The position numbers and the translations under genes were made by a program. A stretch of 64,000 nt of DNA from an uncultured bacterium (lineage in GTDB: Bacteria; Bacillota_I; Bacilli_A; RF39; UBA660). This document shows, one piece after another, positions 27,175 to 36,951 of the stretch. The DNA lies in NCBI GenBank assembly GCA_947646655.1, contig CANSHI010000004.1:1-64000 (forward strand), written 5' to 3'. Below the pieces are notes generated by a model. The model searched no databases, was not told the DNA's origin, and saw nothing but the letters and a program-made list of their open reading frames with translations. Positions within the stretch are counted from its first letter, which is position 1, and each line of letters begins with the position of its first letter.

Positions 27175-28755
27175 CTAATGTTTTGATTTTTTACTTTTTT
27201 GTAAGTTAGAGTCGAGCGTAAAACTGCGTTCTTCGATTGTACCAAACTTATCGACGGTTTCGTTATACTGTTCCTGTAATCGTTCTACTTGTTCTCTTAA
27301 TGACAATATTTTTTGTTGTATCTTTAGTTTATCTTGTTTATATTCTGTAGAGTCATACTTTATGTCATACAAGATGTTTAATATCGTATTTATCGAATAA
27401 AAACCTTGTAATATGAAAAGAATATCCATTATTACACCTATTCCAGCACCAACAAGCGAAAAGGACAAAATGTATTTTGTGCTTTTTTGAGTATGTTCTT
27501 TATCTTGAAAAGTTTCGGTAACTAGTATTTCAGTATTAACTGTACTGTCTTCATCCGTTAATATTTCTTTCGGTTCTGTATACTGGTACTTGAAGCGAAG
27601 GTCTTTTAAGTCTTCTTTTTTAAAGTGATAATTTGTATCGGTATTACTGTATTCATAAGCTGAAACTTTGCGAACATAACCACCTCCAGCAGTATTTCTC
27701 TGCCATGGCTCACATATTTTTATAGTAGCAACATAAGTTGTTTCATCTTCATCAAATATAATTTCGGGTTCGCCAATTTTCTTTCCAGTTTCTAAATCGT
27801 ATGTTTGAGTTATTGTTTTGTATTCAACTATTTTATCAGATGCGACTTTTCCAACGCGACGGCCAGCCACAAAAAGAGTAACTGGTATTAATACGAATGA
27901 AAATAAACGAGCGGCTAGTAAACCTTTATTTATCCATAGTTTTGTATGAAATGATTTGTTTTCGTTATATTCTTTAGTTAACTGTTCCTTTTTAACTTCT
28001 AGGTTAGATTTTTGTTGTTGTAAATATTCGATTGCTTCTTTTCTTTCTTTTAAAAATTCTCGGTTAGAATTACTTTTGCCAGCAACCTTTTGAATATTTT
28101 CTTCTGTAAGGAAATCGTATCCCAAACCTTCGGTTTTAATACCTTTAATTTCATCTTCTATTAGGCTTTGGTTTTTTATTGTTGAAAGGTCTTTTGCCAA
28201 AAGTCTACCTATGTTTTCATTATGGACTTTAATGTTTTGCTTCTTCAAATATGATAGAATGTCGTTGCGATTAAACAGAGCTTCATATAAAATTACCTTA
28301 TATATTGTTTCATAAACTTCTTTAATAATTTCTCTTTTCTCATCCTTATTATGCGTATTTAAACTGTTTAATGCCTCTATTAAACTGATCGTGTTTTTAA
28401 TAATACTTGAAACATCATCTCCTTTTTTAAGTGAGTCTTTTATAGTAGTGTTTAATAAATGCAATTCGTAAAAAGGTAACAAGTCTTTTTCTAATTCTTG
28501 AGTTAATTTCTCTAGTCTTTGAATATAAGGCTCACATATTAAACTTTCATACTCGAGTTGCATTCCTTCAAACATCATGTCATTTTCAAAGCTTGGGTCA
28601 TTATTAAAGTCATCTTGAATTTGGTTAAAAGTCGATTTATATTTTGTGACATCGAATAAACCTTCAAGTTTAGTAAATATTCCCTCTAAGTTTTTCACTT
28701 GAGCTTCATATTCCTTATGACCTCTAGTAAGTTCGATTTCATTAAATTGGTTCAT
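27175..28755 (-). CDS. Large coiled-coil membrane protein of unknown function
   Basis: Predicted protein of 526 residues. Long helical and coiled-coil regions (about 1-270 and 465-520) surround two transmembrane helices (about 285-305 and 430-455). Between them is a roughly 125-residue beta-rich region, probably outside the cell, containing EPWQRNTAGGGY. No family is recognised. It is transcribed alone, against the flow of neighbouring genes, from a strong promoter. The start at ATG 28755 follows a GAGGTC-type ribosome binding site. Confidence 0.75.
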   Translation of the reverse strand: MNQFNEIELTRGHKEYEAQVKNLEGIFTKLEGLFDVTKYKSTFNQIQDDFNNDPSFENDMMFEGMQLEYESLICEPYIQRLEKLTQELEKDLLPFYELHLLNTTIKDSLKKGDDVSSIIKNTISLIEALNSLNTHNKDEKREIIKEVYETIYKVILYEALFNRNDILSYLKKQNIKVHNENIGRLLAKDLSTIKNQSLIEDEIKGIKTEGLGYDFLTEENIQKVAGKSNSNREFLKERKEAIEYLQQQKSNLEVKKEQLTKEYNENKSFHTKLWINKGLLAARLFSFVLIPVTLFVAGRRVGKVASDKIVEYKTITQTYDLETGKKIGEPEIIFDEDETTYVATIKICEPWQRNTAGGGYVRKVSAYEYSNTDTNYHFKKEDLKDLRFKYQYTEPKEILTDEDSTVNTEILVTETFQDKEHTQKSTKYILSFSLVGAGIGVIMDILFILQGFYSINTILNILYDIKYDSTEYKQDKLKIQQKILSLREQVERLQEQYNETVDKFGTIEERSFTLDSNLQKSKKSKH

Positions 28756-28781
28756 ATTAGACCTCTTTTCTAAACAAAATT

Positions 28782-28859
28782 ACATTAACATATTTTTTTT
28801 ACTTTGTCAATTTGAGGATCCAGCAGGAATTTGACTTTGAATTAGAGTTATGTTAATAT
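28782..28859. promoter_or_regulatory. Divergent SigA promoters
   Basis: Minus: TTGACA (28810-28805), 17 nt, TAATGT (28787-28782), for the coiled-coil protein. Plus: TTGACT (28831-28836), 17 nt, TAATAT (28854-28859), for the lipoprotein gene. Confidence 0.75.
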
Positions 28860-28881
28860 AAATTTTGAAATTGGTGATTAT

Positions 28882-29625
28882 ATGAATAGATTAGCAAAAA
28901 ATAAGGTTGCTCCGTTGGCTTTAGTACTCGGTATGTTACTTTCAAGTTGTGGGGAAAAGGCTGAGTGTGAAATACCTTCTAGACATGTTCATAAATATAT
29001 TAAAAACTTTGGTGGAAATAATGCAATAGAAAGATACATCGATGATGAACATTTAGAATATTACGGCTATAATTGGACATCAGATTATATTGAAATGACT
29101 AGGGAAGACGAAAAAATATATAAACTATTTAAAGATAATGGGATATTCGATGGGGCTGAAAATTGGGATTATCTTTATAAGCAAATGGCCTCAAATAAGG
29201 ATTATTTAGAGTTTTATTATGAATATACTGTTACGGAATATAAAACTATTGAAGATGAGGATGGGAATGAGACAGTTGTGGTTGAAGAAAATACGTACGA
29301 TGGCTGGACTCGAAATCCAAACTATATTCACAATACGGGACGAACAAGATTATGTCATCATAGATATTTTGGATATTGTGTCGTTTATAAAGATGACAAA
29401 TTTTCTTTAGTGCAAAGTCCAATAGTAGACGATATACGTTTTGTTATAAATGATTATCCTTACTTCGCAGAAAATAATACAACAATAGTTCATAAATACT
29501 ATAATTATTATCCTAGTGAATTACCAAAGTTAAATCCTGAAAACTTTAATGACTTTTGTAGTCCTGATTTAACTAATAAGGAATTAAAAAGAGGAAAGTC
29601 TAAAACAATTTCTAAACAAAATTAA
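28882..29625 (+). CDS. Lipoprotein of unknown function
   Basis: Protein of 247 residues with a lipoprotein signal: basic start, hydrophobic APLALVLGMLL, then lipobox LSSC (Cys near residue 23). The mature part is rich in Tyr, Glu and Asp and has an EDEDGNETVVVEE stretch. No family is recognised. It is monocistronic with its own promoter, ending at a hairpin shared with the converging HTH gene. Confidence 0.75.
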   Translation: MNRLAKNKVAPLALVLGMLLSSCGEKAECEIPSRHVHKYIKNFGGNNAIERYIDDEHLEYYGYNWTSDYIEMTREDEKIYKLFKDNGIFDGAENWDYLYKQMASNKDYLEFYYEYTVTEYKTIEDEDGNETVVVEENTYDGWTRNPNYIHNTGRTRLCHHRYFGYCVVYKDDKFSLVQSPIVDDIRFVINDYPYFAENNTTIVHKYYNYYPSELPKLNPENFNDFCSPDLTNKELKRGKSKTISKQN

Positions 29626-29649
29626 AAAAGCTCTGTAGAAACTTTTTTA
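29626..29649. terminator. Converging terminator
   Basis: AAAAAAG-CTCTGTAGAAA-CTTTTTT between the lipoprotein gene and the minus-strand HTH gene; the stem is A/T-rich and therefore weak. Confidence 0.5.
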
Positions 29650-29883
29650 GTGTGTTCGAACTTTATTTTCGTCTTTATCGATTATATATATTTCGATATT
29701 ATTTTTATTAGCTAGATCTAAAAGATCTTTGAATTTATAATTACATCTACCGAGTTCATTGGATTGGACCCAGTCTTTTGATTTGCCGATATCTTCACCG
29801 AATTCGCTTTGCTTTTTATTAGTGGACTCCCTCATGAACTTAAAAATCTCATTAGCCTTATAGTCGTTTGCTCTTATTTTCAT
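29647..29883 (-). CDS. Small HTH (XRE-like) protein
   Basis: Predicted protein of 78 residues from ATG 29883 (MKIRANDYK), chosen because GAGGTG lies 7 nt upstream. A compact helix-turn-helix core spans about residues 12-60 (TNKKQSEFGEDIGKSKDWVQSNELG), with a short beta tail (IEIYIID). It resembles stand-alone XRE regulators or toxin-antitoxin antidotes, but no toxin-like gene is adjacent on its strand. Confidence 0.7.
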   Translation of the reverse strand: MKIRANDYKANEIFKFMRESTNKKQSEFGEDIGKSKDWVQSNELGRCNYKFKDLLDLANKNNIEIYIIDKDENKVRTH

Positions 29884-30059
29884 AAGTACACCTCGAAAAA
29901 ATATTACCATATATTGGTAACTTTAAAGGCATAAACGTATGTAGAATACGGACTTGAATTGCTAAAAGGTTGTAATATTATGATAGATATAAACTCTTTA
30001 ACCTTGTGTAGTAGGGGTTTTTATGATAAAATTAGTTATATATAGAGAAGGTGACACAT

Positions 30060-30944
30060 ATGAAAAGCGGTTTTGTAAGTATAATTGGAAGACCAAATAC
30101 AGGTAAAAGTACATTGTTAAATTCGATAGTCAATGCAAAACTAGCTATAACTAGTAACATAGCGGGCACTACTCGAAATACAATCGAGGGGATATATAAT
30201 GAACCTGAGACACAGATTATTTTTATAGATACTCCTGGTATACATAAACCTAAAAATAAATTGGGCAGAATTTTGAATCGTGAATCTTATACTGCTACGA
30301 GAAATATAGATGCTATTCTCTTTTTAGTCGATTCTTCCGTTCCTTTTGGAGCAGGAGATGAATACATATTAAAAACTTTTAAATCTACTGATGTACCAGT
30401 CATTTTAGTTTTAAATAAAATAGATAAAATTACTGATGAAAAGTTATTGAATAAAATCAATGAATATAAAGATTTATTTCCTTTTGCAGATATCGTTCCT
30501 GTAAGTGCTTTGAAAGATGATAACATAAAAGAGTTGATCAATGTCGTGAAGAAGTATTTAACGGACAATATTCGTTATTATAAGAGTGATCAAATAACTA
30601 ATTTGAATCCTAAATTTATGATAAGTGAACTCGTACGAGAAAAAGTTTTAAGACTAACTAAAATGGAGGTTCCACACTCAGTGACATGCATGACTAGTCA
30701 TTATGAAGTCAAAAAAGATTTAGTCGAAGTATACGTCGATATAATTGTAGATAGGGATTCACTTAAGAAGATCATCATCGGCAAGGGCGGCGCGATGCTT
30801 AAAGAAATAGGAACGCAGGCTAGGCTCGATATCGAAACGATGTTTGACAAAAAGGTATATTTAGAGCTTTATTGTAAAACTGTACCAAAGTGGAGAGAAA
30901 AAGAGTTTTTACTTAATGATTTAGGATTTTCTAAAGATAAGTGA
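30060..30944 (+). CDS. era: GTPase Era
   Basis: GTPase of 294 residues. GRPNTGKST (G1), DTPGIH (G3) and NKID (G4) are followed by the C-terminal KH domain with GKGGAMLKEIG. Era binds the 3' end of 16S rRNA during 30S maturation. Start ATG 30060 follows GAAGGTGA. It begins the conserved order era-yqzL-recO. Confidence 0.96.
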   Translation: MKSGFVSIIGRPNTGKSTLLNSIVNAKLAITSNIAGTTRNTIEGIYNEPETQIIFIDTPGIHKPKNKLGRILNRESYTATRNIDAILFLVDSSVPFGAGDEYILKTFKSTDVPVILVLNKIDKITDEKLLNKINEYKDLFPFADIVPVSALKDDNIKELINVVKKYLTDNIRYYKSDQITNLNPKFMISELVREKVLRLTKMEVPHSVTCMTSHYEVKKDLVEVYVDIIVDRDSLKKIIIGKGGAMLKEIGTQARLDIETMFDKKVYLELYCKTVPKWREKEFLLNDLGFSKDK

Positions 30945-30996
30945 ATAAGTTTGTAATTTATATCCCATGATAATAATAGAAAAGGGGATATGATTT

Positions 30997-31089
30997 ATGA
31001 CAAAGAAAGAAGCATGGGAAAGATTTAGAAATACTGGAAGAATTGAGGATTATTTAGAATATAAAAAAATAGCTAGGAAAGAAGAGTAG
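30997..31089 (+). CDS. yqzL: YqzL-like small protein
   Basis: Protein of 30 residues: AWERFRNTGRIEDYLEYKKI resembles the YqzL family, which sits between era and recO in many Firmicutes. AAAGGGGAT precedes ATG 30997. It is shorter than B. subtilis YqzL, and the function is unknown. Position and sequence together support the call. Confidence 0.75.
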   Translation: MTKKEAWERFRNTGRIEDYLEYKKIARKEE

Positions 31090-31093
31090 AGTT

Positions 31094-31822
31094 ATGATTC
31101 GGGAGTTAGAAGGAATCGTTATTAGTGAAACACCTTATAGTGAATCGAGTAAAATCATCAACGTTTTAACTAGAGATGCTGGCGTAGTCGGTATCATGGC
31201 CAAAGGTGCCAAAAGAATAAAAAGCCCATTAAGAGTTTCTACAGAGAAGCTAACTTTGGGCGTTTTTCACGTTTATTATCATGAAGGAAAACTTTCGACT
31301 TTGGTAAGTGCAGATATTTTAAACCCTTTGTTAAATATAAAAACTGATATTATTAAGATCGGCTATCTTACCTATATCGTAGAACTTGCGAGTCAAACGG
31401 CTAAGCAAAATGGAAGTAATGATATTTATGCGATTTTAAAGTCGACAATTTTAAAAATGGAAAGTGGCTTAAATCCTCTTATTTTAACTAATATTTTGGA
31501 ATTAAAGATGCTCGATTTTTTAGGAGTGGGGATCGATTTAGATAAGTGCATTAAATGTGGGAATACAAAAAATATTATAACGATAAGTGGCGATGAGGGT
31601 GGCTATATATGTAGCGATTGTCATACTAATGAACCTCTTTATGATGAGAAAACGATCAAGATGTTTAGACTTTATTATTATGTAGATATCAATTCGATTA
31701 CAGATTTAAAAATAAGCGAGGAAGTAGTCGATAATATCAATACTATTTTAACTGAATATTATGATCGTTTTACAGGTCTGTATTTGAAAAGCAAAGAATT
31801 TTTAAAAACTATTGTAAATTAA
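31094..31822 (+). CDS. recO: DNA repair protein RecO
   Basis: RecO of 242 residues. An N-terminal OB fold (about 1-80, GIVISETPYSESSKIINVLT) is followed by a helical domain with zinc finger CIKCGN...CSDC. It loads RecA onto SSB-coated DNA. It follows yqzL by 4 nt. Confidence 0.93.
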   Translation: MIRELEGIVISETPYSESSKIINVLTRDAGVVGIMAKGAKRIKSPLRVSTEKLTLGVFHVYYHEGKLSTLVSADILNPLLNIKTDIIKIGYLTYIVELASQTAKQNGSNDIYAILKSTILKMESGLNPLILTNILELKMLDFLGVGIDLDKCIKCGNTKNIITISGDEGGYICSDCHTNEPLYDEKTIKMFRLYYYVDINSITDLKISEEVVDNINTILTEYYDRFTGLYLKSKEFLKTIVN

Positions 31823-31850
31823 AAATATACCTGGGATAGTATATTTTTTT
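31822..31850. terminator. Converging terminator recO / HIT gene
   Basis: AAAATATAC-CTGGGATA-GTATATTTTTTT. Confidence 0.75.
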
Positions 31851-32224
31851 TATTCGCTTTTTAAAAGGTTGGCAAACTCTTCTTGACTCATCGCTGGTAT
31901 GTTATCTTTTTCATAAAGAGGTAACAAGTGCATGTGATAGTGTTTAACTACTTGTTCTTCACCATAGTTTATAACCGTTTTAATACTTTTTAAATTAGGG
32001 TATAATTTTTCCATTTTTTGTATCAAAAATTTAGCAGCTTCATGTATTTTTGTGTTTATGTCATTATCCATGTCGAGTATAGTTGTATAATGTTTTTTAG
32101 GTATGATAAGTAGATGTCCAGGAGTGTGAGGATAAGCATCCATTATGGCCATTATATCTTCCGTTTCATAAACTACATATGCTGGCAATTCTCCTTTTAC
32201 TATTTTGCAAAATATATCATTCAT
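31850..32224 (-). CDS. HIT-family nucleotide hydrolase
   Basis: HIT protein of 124 residues. The histidine triad HYHMHLLPLY is near residues 96-105, and the N-terminus is DIFCKIVKGELPAYVVYE. The family hydrolyses adenosine phosphoramidates or dinucleotides. Start ATG 32224 follows a perfect AGGAGG. The gene is monocistronic and opposite to recO. Confidence 0.93.
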   Translation of the reverse strand: MNDIFCKIVKGELPAYVVYETEDIMAIMDAYPHTPGHLLIIPKKHYTTILDMDNDINTKIHEAAKFLIQKMEKLYPNLKSIKTVINYGEEQVVKHYHMHLLPLYEKDNIPAMSQEEFANLLKSE

Positions 32225-32349
32225 ATTTTTTCCTCCTATAATTATATTAACATTTTGAATATTTATCTTCAAGTAATTTTAAAATAATATTGGACTTGTA
32301 GGTACAATTGACTAGGAAGTTGCATATTTTAAAATAGGAGGTTTTTGAA

Positions 32350-32925
32350 ATGGCATATTTTAAAGAAATCGTAACTAAAGCTGTCGTTGGAAAGGGTAAG
32401 AAGGCGACTACGGGAAAATATTCAATTAAACCTGAGGAAACACCTAATACAGTTTTGGGGTGTTGGATTATAAATCACAGATTTAATGGAAGCCTTGTAA
32501 ATGGGGAAATTTATGTAAATGGTAATTACGATGTAAATGTTTGGTATTCTTATGATAATGATTCTAAAACGGGAGTATGTTCAGGTAATTATTCATACAG
32601 TGATAAAATGAAGGTGCCTGTAAATGTCGGAACTAAACTTACAAATAACTCAGAAGTAATCGTCAACTCTTTAAGCGATCCGAATGTTGTCGATGTCGAT
32701 ATTATGAATGGAACTATTACGTTTACTGTAAGAAAAGAGATGGGTGTCGAAGTAGTCGGAGACACTAAAATTAGAGTAAATGTGGAGGATAATTTTGAAG
32801 ATTATATGGAAATCGTCGACGAAGATGTTACTGAGGAAATATTTGAAGAAATCGATTCTCAAGTTAAGGAAAACTATATTAGTGAGAGCGAAGTTATCGA
32901 CTCTACAAATGATGATGAAGCTTAA
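32350..32925 (+). CDS. cotE: Outer spore-coat morphogenetic protein CotE homologue
   Basis: Predicted protein of 191 residues, close to CotE through most of its length: EIVTKAVVGKGKK, LGCWIINHRF, YDVNVWYSYDNDSKTGVC and EVVGDTKIRVNV correspond to conserved blocks. The acidic C-terminal tail (about 145-191) matches the family's acidic end. CotE organises the outer coat around forespores in Bacillus, so its presence implies a sporulating or recently sporulating lineage. GGAGG precedes ATG 32350. It is monocistronic. Confidence 0.88.
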   Translation: MAYFKEIVTKAVVGKGKKATTGKYSIKPEETPNTVLGCWIINHRFNGSLVNGEIYVNGNYDVNVWYSYDNDSKTGVCSGNYSYSDKMKVPVNVGTKLTNNSEVIVNSLSDPNVVDVDIMNGTITFTVRKEMGVEVVGDTKIRVNVEDNFEDYMEIVDEDVTEEIFEEIDSQVKENYISESEVIDSTNDDEA

Positions 32926-32945
32926 TTGCTTTTTCTTTTGAAAAA

Positions 32946-32976
32946 AAATTACCTTTAAGATTTAGAGGTAATTTTA
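32946..32976. terminator. Converging terminator cotE / minus-strand gene
   Basis: AAAATTACCT and AGGTAATTTTA form a stem at the ends of both genes. Confidence 0.75.
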
Positions 32977-34155
32977 TTTTATGTCTTTATCGAATGAAAT
33001 ATCACTAACTTCATAATGACGTCTATTCGATAAGAAAGAAAGGATTTTTGTAGATAGCCAGCCGAGGATAGCTAGGGCGAAGAAATATATCACGCCGAAT
33101 ATTGAGAACTCGGGTGCTGTTTCTGTTAAGAGGGCGATTATTGAAGCACCAGCACTCATTGAAGTTACGATTGTAAGACTGTCTACAGATTTACTAGTGA
33201 CATCTTGTTTTAAACCGTCAAATAATTTTTGAGCACTGGAAACATAATTTTTAGTCATATCCCAAAGATATTTTATATAGTTTAAAGTATCTCTAAGTGT
33301 CTCATAACGATAACCTGAAATAGCTAAAAATTCTTCTAAATCACTATCACTTTTAGCAATCTTTTCGCGTGTACTAATATAAGTACTCATTTGATTAATT
33401 CTTCCATCAATTAAATTGATCGTTTTAGCGTATCCTTCTAATTTAGTAGTAAATTTAACGATATCGGAACCTTTTACTTTAGCGTTTTCTTTTACTGCAT
33501 CGATTTTTTCCCAAATAATACGGTGCATGTTTAAATATCTATGAAGTTGACCTTTAAACTCTCTAATAAAGATTTGTTCTTCGATATATCTTTCGATGTT
33601 CTCATTACTTTTCTTTTTATTATTGATAAAATAATATTTATCTCCACGAACAACATCGTAATTGTTATTGTTAAATTCAAAGTATTTTTGTTTTTCTGTA
33701 CGAGAAAGAAGGGTAGCCATCTCATCTTTAGAAATTTTATCGCATACTACAAAGTAAGGGTAGACTGTTTCGATATTGGCTAGTTCTTTTGGTACAGGAG
33801 CACCTAAATGGAACAGATAGCTAAATGCTGGCGAGAGTTTGTTCTCATAATAATCTGTCACTTTATCGATATCAGCAAAAAGTGTGTCTTCACTGACTTT
33901 AGTATTGTTTAAAACGATTAATCCATCTTCAAAAATTTTGACAGTAATATACTCACTCGTAGTAAACTCTACGTACTCTTCACCTGATACACCATATTCT
34001 ATTTTTCCTATATTGAGGTTCTTTCTATATTCTATTAATTTATTTTCGTCTAATTTTAATTGAGTTTTAGCATCTCTTAAAAAATCATATATTTCGGATA
34101 GTTGTAACATAGTTCTTTGAAACCAACCACCGATGTAGACATTGCGTATTTTCAT
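32974..34155 (-). CDS. Hypothetical protein with C-terminal transmembrane hairpin
   Basis: Predicted protein of 393 residues. A mixed alpha/beta N-terminal domain (about 1-210) and a long helical bundle (about 215-335) lead to two adjacent transmembrane helices (about 340-385). The arrangement is loosely like CorA/RMD1-type proteins, but the CorA GMN motif is absent and I do not assign a family. It is followed on the same strand by no close gene; the GNAT gene lies 14 nt upstream and may be co-transcribed. Confidence 0.72.
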   Translation of the reverse strand: MKIRNVYIGGWFQRTMLQLSEIYDFLRDAKTQLKLDENKLIEYRKNLNIGKIEYGVSGEEYVEFTTSEYITVKIFEDGLIVLNNTKVSEDTLFADIDKVTDYYENKLSPAFSYLFHLGAPVPKELANIETVYPYFVVCDKISKDEMATLLSRTEKQKYFEFNNNNYDVVRGDKYYFINNKKKSNENIERYIEEQIFIREFKGQLHRYLNMHRIIWEKIDAVKENAKVKGSDIVKFTTKLEGYAKTINLIDGRINQMSTYISTREKIAKSDSDLEEFLAISGYRYETLRDTLNYIKYLWDMTKNYVSSAQKLFDGLKQDVTSKSVDSLTIVTSMSAGASIIALLTETAPEFSIFGVIYFFALAILGWLSTKILSFLSNRRHYEVSDISFDKDIK

Positions 34156-34169
34156 AATTCATTACTCCT

Positions 34170-34607
34170 TTAAATTGTTTTTGAGAAAAACATTGCATCA
34201 TCTATATTAAAACCATAATCGGTATAAAGTTTATGAGCTGCGACTCTAAAATTTCTTGACCATAGCTCAACCGTCTTACACCCTTTTTCACGACATATTT
34301 GAAAAGCAAAATCTAATAATTTTGTACCAAGTTTATGTCTTCTAAAGTCAGGATGAACACAAACATGGTTAAATATTGCATATGTATTCATATCTTCGTA
34401 TATAGTTGGAATTACAGTAATCTTTAGATGAGCAACTATTTTTCCATCTAGTTTTCCAATGACATATAATTGATTCGAATCGGCATTAGTCTGTTTATAT
34501 ATACTCTCAGCATAATCAATACTTGTATTTTCTTCAAAACAGAGATTACACAGTTCAATAGTTCCTCGCAAATCGTGTTCTTCCATTATTTGAAAGTGTA
34601 TATCCAT
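34170..34607 (-). CDS. GNAT-family N-acetyltransferase
   Basis: Acetyltransferase of 145 residues with the acetyl-CoA binding motif HPDFRRHKLGTKLLDFA near residues 86-102 and a C-terminal VELWSRNFRVAAHKLYTDYGF. AGGAGG-like sequence precedes ATG 34607. The substrate is unknown. Confidence 0.88.
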   Translation of the reverse strand: MDIHFQIMEEHDLRGTIELCNLCFEENTSIDYAESIYKQTNADSNQLYVIGKLDGKIVAHLKITVIPTIYEDMNTYAIFNHVCVHPDFRRHKLGTKLLDFAFQICREKGCKTVELWSRNFRVAAHKLYTDYGFNIDDAMFFSKTI

Positions 34608-34688
34608 TTAAGTACCTCCTATCATATATAGTATATCAAATTTTTAGTATGTTTTAAAATGTAAGTTATAAAAGTTTACAAAAAAGAA

Positions 34689-35600
34689 TTACCTTTTTAA
34701 AAGTAATTCGATTAATTCATTAACATCTTTGTCCTGAGAAACTATTTCATATACGCAGTTTAAAATAGGGGAGTCATAATTTTTTTCTTTAAATAACTTA
34801 TAATATACTTTTAAATTTTCATAACCTTCAACTGTGTTATTTTTAAGATACTCTCTTTTTTCGTCTTTGTTTCCTAAAGCAAGGATGGTACCAAATGTTA
34901 AATTTCTGCTATTTTGACTCGTGCATGTTAAAGTTAAGTCACCAATACAGGCAAGAGTTAAGACTGAATTATTTGAGCTAATATTGTTAAAAATATTTTC
35001 TATTTCTTTTAGAACTCTCGTAATATAGAGACATCTTGTAGATGGACCATAGTTTAACAACATTCCACTTCCTATAGCATAAGCATTTTTTAAAGATCCA
35101 GCCATTTCGATGGCTTCTACTTCACAAGAATATTCTAAGTAGACATTTTTAAGAGAACGAGAAATCAACTCATAAGAAGTCTTTTCTTTAGCTCCTATAG
35201 TAAATCCAATCGGCTCAAGAGCTGCAATATCTACCGCAAAGGTTGGACCTGATATAACGGCATATTTATTATTTGGAAGTATTTTTTCTACGATCTCAGT
35301 TAGCAAAAGACCATTATCTAGTATTCCTTTAGAACCTAAAATGAGAATTTGGTTTTCTTTTATAAATGGTTTTATATTATTAAAAATGTTTTCACAAAAT
35401 TTGGAACCCGTCAAAACATATATTAGCTCTGTATCTTTAATAGCTTCTTCAAAATTGTTAGTGACTTCTACTTCTTTTGGAACAACAATTGTACTAGGAT
35501 CTTCCTGTTCAGTCCACATAAATACATGGCAATCACTAGTGAGTAAAATTTTAGTAATGGCTTTGGCATAAACGCCTGAACCGATAACTGTTACTTTCAT
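34689..35600 (-). CDS. gpsA: Glycerol-3-phosphate dehydrogenase [NAD(P)+]
   Basis: Protein of about 303 residues. The Rossmann motif VIGSGVYAKAI is at the start; ISGPTFAVDIA and the catalytic AGSLKNAYAIGSGM follow. It reduces DHAP to sn-glycerol-3-P for membrane lipids. ATG 35600 overlaps the rarA stop (TGATG), showing coupling to the upstream rarA. The first glycine motif reads GSGVYAKA rather than GxGxxGxA, a mild divergence. Confidence 0.9.
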   Translation of the reverse strand: MKVTVIGSGVYAKAITKILLTSDCHVFMWTEQEDPSTIVVPKEVEVTNNFEEAIKDTELIYVLTGSKFCENIFNNIKPFIKENQILILGSKGILDNGLLLTEIVEKILPNNKYAVISGPTFAVDIAALEPIGFTIGAKEKTSYELISRSLKNVYLEYSCEVEAIEMAGSLKNAYAIGSGMLLNYGPSTRCLYITRVLKEIENIFNNISSNNSVLTLACIGDLTLTCTSQNSRNLTFGTILALGNKDEKREYLKNNTVEGYENLKVYYKLFKEKNYDSPILNCVYEIVSQDKDVNELIELLLKR

Positions 35601-36799
35601 CAATTTTTCCTTCTTTCTTTGTCAAGTTTATCTAAATTCTTTTCATAATTATTGTTTTTAGGTTGGTAGTATTTTCGTGTTTTTAAATTTTCTGGCAAAT
35701 AAGTTTCATCGACCCAGTAATTTGGTGGGAAGTTATGGGGGTATTTATAGTTTGCCGAGTGTCCTCTTATGTTTTCTGGTATTCGACCAGTGATACCTTT
35801 TCTAATATCCGATAAGACGGCATCGATAGATATTTCACCAGAATTACTTTTAGGAGATAGAGCCATTTCTATGACTACTACTGATAGAGGGATACGACCC
35901 TCATCAATTCCGATCATCTTGACTGCTTCAATGGCGGCATGTATTTTTGGTCCAATACCAGGATTAGCAAGACCGATATCTTCATAGGCAATAACAGTTA
36001 ATCTTCTAAAAATACTGTCCAAGTCACCAATTTCTAAGAGCATACCTAAATAGTAAAGACTGGCATTTACATCGCTGCCCCGAATCGATTTTTGGAGGGC
36101 ACTTAAAAGTTCATAATGGTCGTTGCCATTTTTATCTGTTGCTAGAATAGGTTTGCCCATTATTTCACTCATCAATTCTAAGGTTATGTGGTGATTTTTG
36201 GCAGTATAGTAAGACATTTCTAAAGTAGTTAAAGCACTTCTAAAATCGCCATTAGCATAGGCGGCAATATAATTTAGAGCATCTTCATCGATTTTTATCT
36301 TTTCTAAATGTTTAGAGTACTTTTTGATACCTTTTTTAATATCTTCACTCGTTAAGTCGTTCAGTTCAAAAATTTGTACTCGACTTCTAATGGCAGGGTT
36401 AATAGAGTAGTACGGATTCGAAGTTGTTAAGCCGATCAGTATTATAAGTCCACTTTCGACATAAGGAAGAAGCAAATCTTGTTTGTCTTTATTCAATCTA
36501 TGTATTTCATCCATGATTAAAATCATTTCACCATTCATTTTTGCTTCTTCGATCACTATATCGAAGTCTGCTTTGTTGTTTATGGTAGCATTCAACATGC
36601 GATAGGGAAGTGCTAGTTCGTTTACGAGAGAAGTCGCAATGGATGTTTTTCCTGTTGCTGGCTTTCCCCAAAGAATCATGGAAAAAAGTTTTTTATTTTC
36701 TACTAAGCGGGTAAGTATTCCGTTGCTGCCCGCTAAATAATCTTGACCAATAATATCGCTAAGTTTTTGGGGTCTGGTCGTATTTGCAAGTAACTCCAT
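35600..36799 (-). CDS. rarA: Replication-associated recombination protein RarA (AAA+ ATPase)
   Basis: Protein of 399 residues: Walker A GKPATGKTS, Walker B LIMDEIHR, and the RarA C-terminal oligomerisation domain with RGSDVNASLYYLGMLLE and YKYPHNFP. It acts at stalled replication forks. It is first in a two-gene minus-strand operon with gpsA. Confidence 0.94.
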   Translation of the reverse strand: MELLANTTRPQKLSDIIGQDYLAGSNGILTRLVENKKLFSMILWGKPATGKTSIATSLVNELALPYRMLNATINNKADFDIVIEEAKMNGEMILIMDEIHRLNKDKQDLLLPYVESGLIILIGLTTSNPYYSINPAIRSRVQIFELNDLTSEDIKKGIKKYSKHLEKIKIDEDALNYIAAYANGDFRSALTTLEMSYYTAKNHHITLELMSEIMGKPILATDKNGNDHYELLSALQKSIRGSDVNASLYYLGMLLEIGDLDSIFRRLTVIAYEDIGLANPGIGPKIHAAIEAVKMIGIDEGRIPLSVVVIEMALSPKSNSGEISIDAVLSDIRKGITGRIPENIRGHSANYKYPHNFPPNYWVDETYLPENLKTRKYYQPKNNNYEKNLDKLDKERRKN

Positions 36800-36951
36800 T
36801 TTATCATCTTCTTTCTAAGTTGTAGATATGGATATATTATATGATAATTATAAGATTTTTACAATAAAGAAAGTAAAGTATATATGTAAAGGGAAATTGC
36901 TAATTAGAGCCTTTTATGCTAATATATACTTGTTTTAGAGTGAGGTGTATT

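Noticed and set aside
29647-29883. A toxin-antitoxin pair formed by the small HTH protein.
   Set aside because: No toxin-sized gene is adjacent on the same strand; the neighbouring lipoprotein gene converges from the other side.
32323-32330. CATATTTT before cotE as a sporulation sigma (SigE/SigK) -10 element.
   Set aside because: The implied start would coincide with the ribosome binding site, and no matching -35 is seen. The spacing is not credible.
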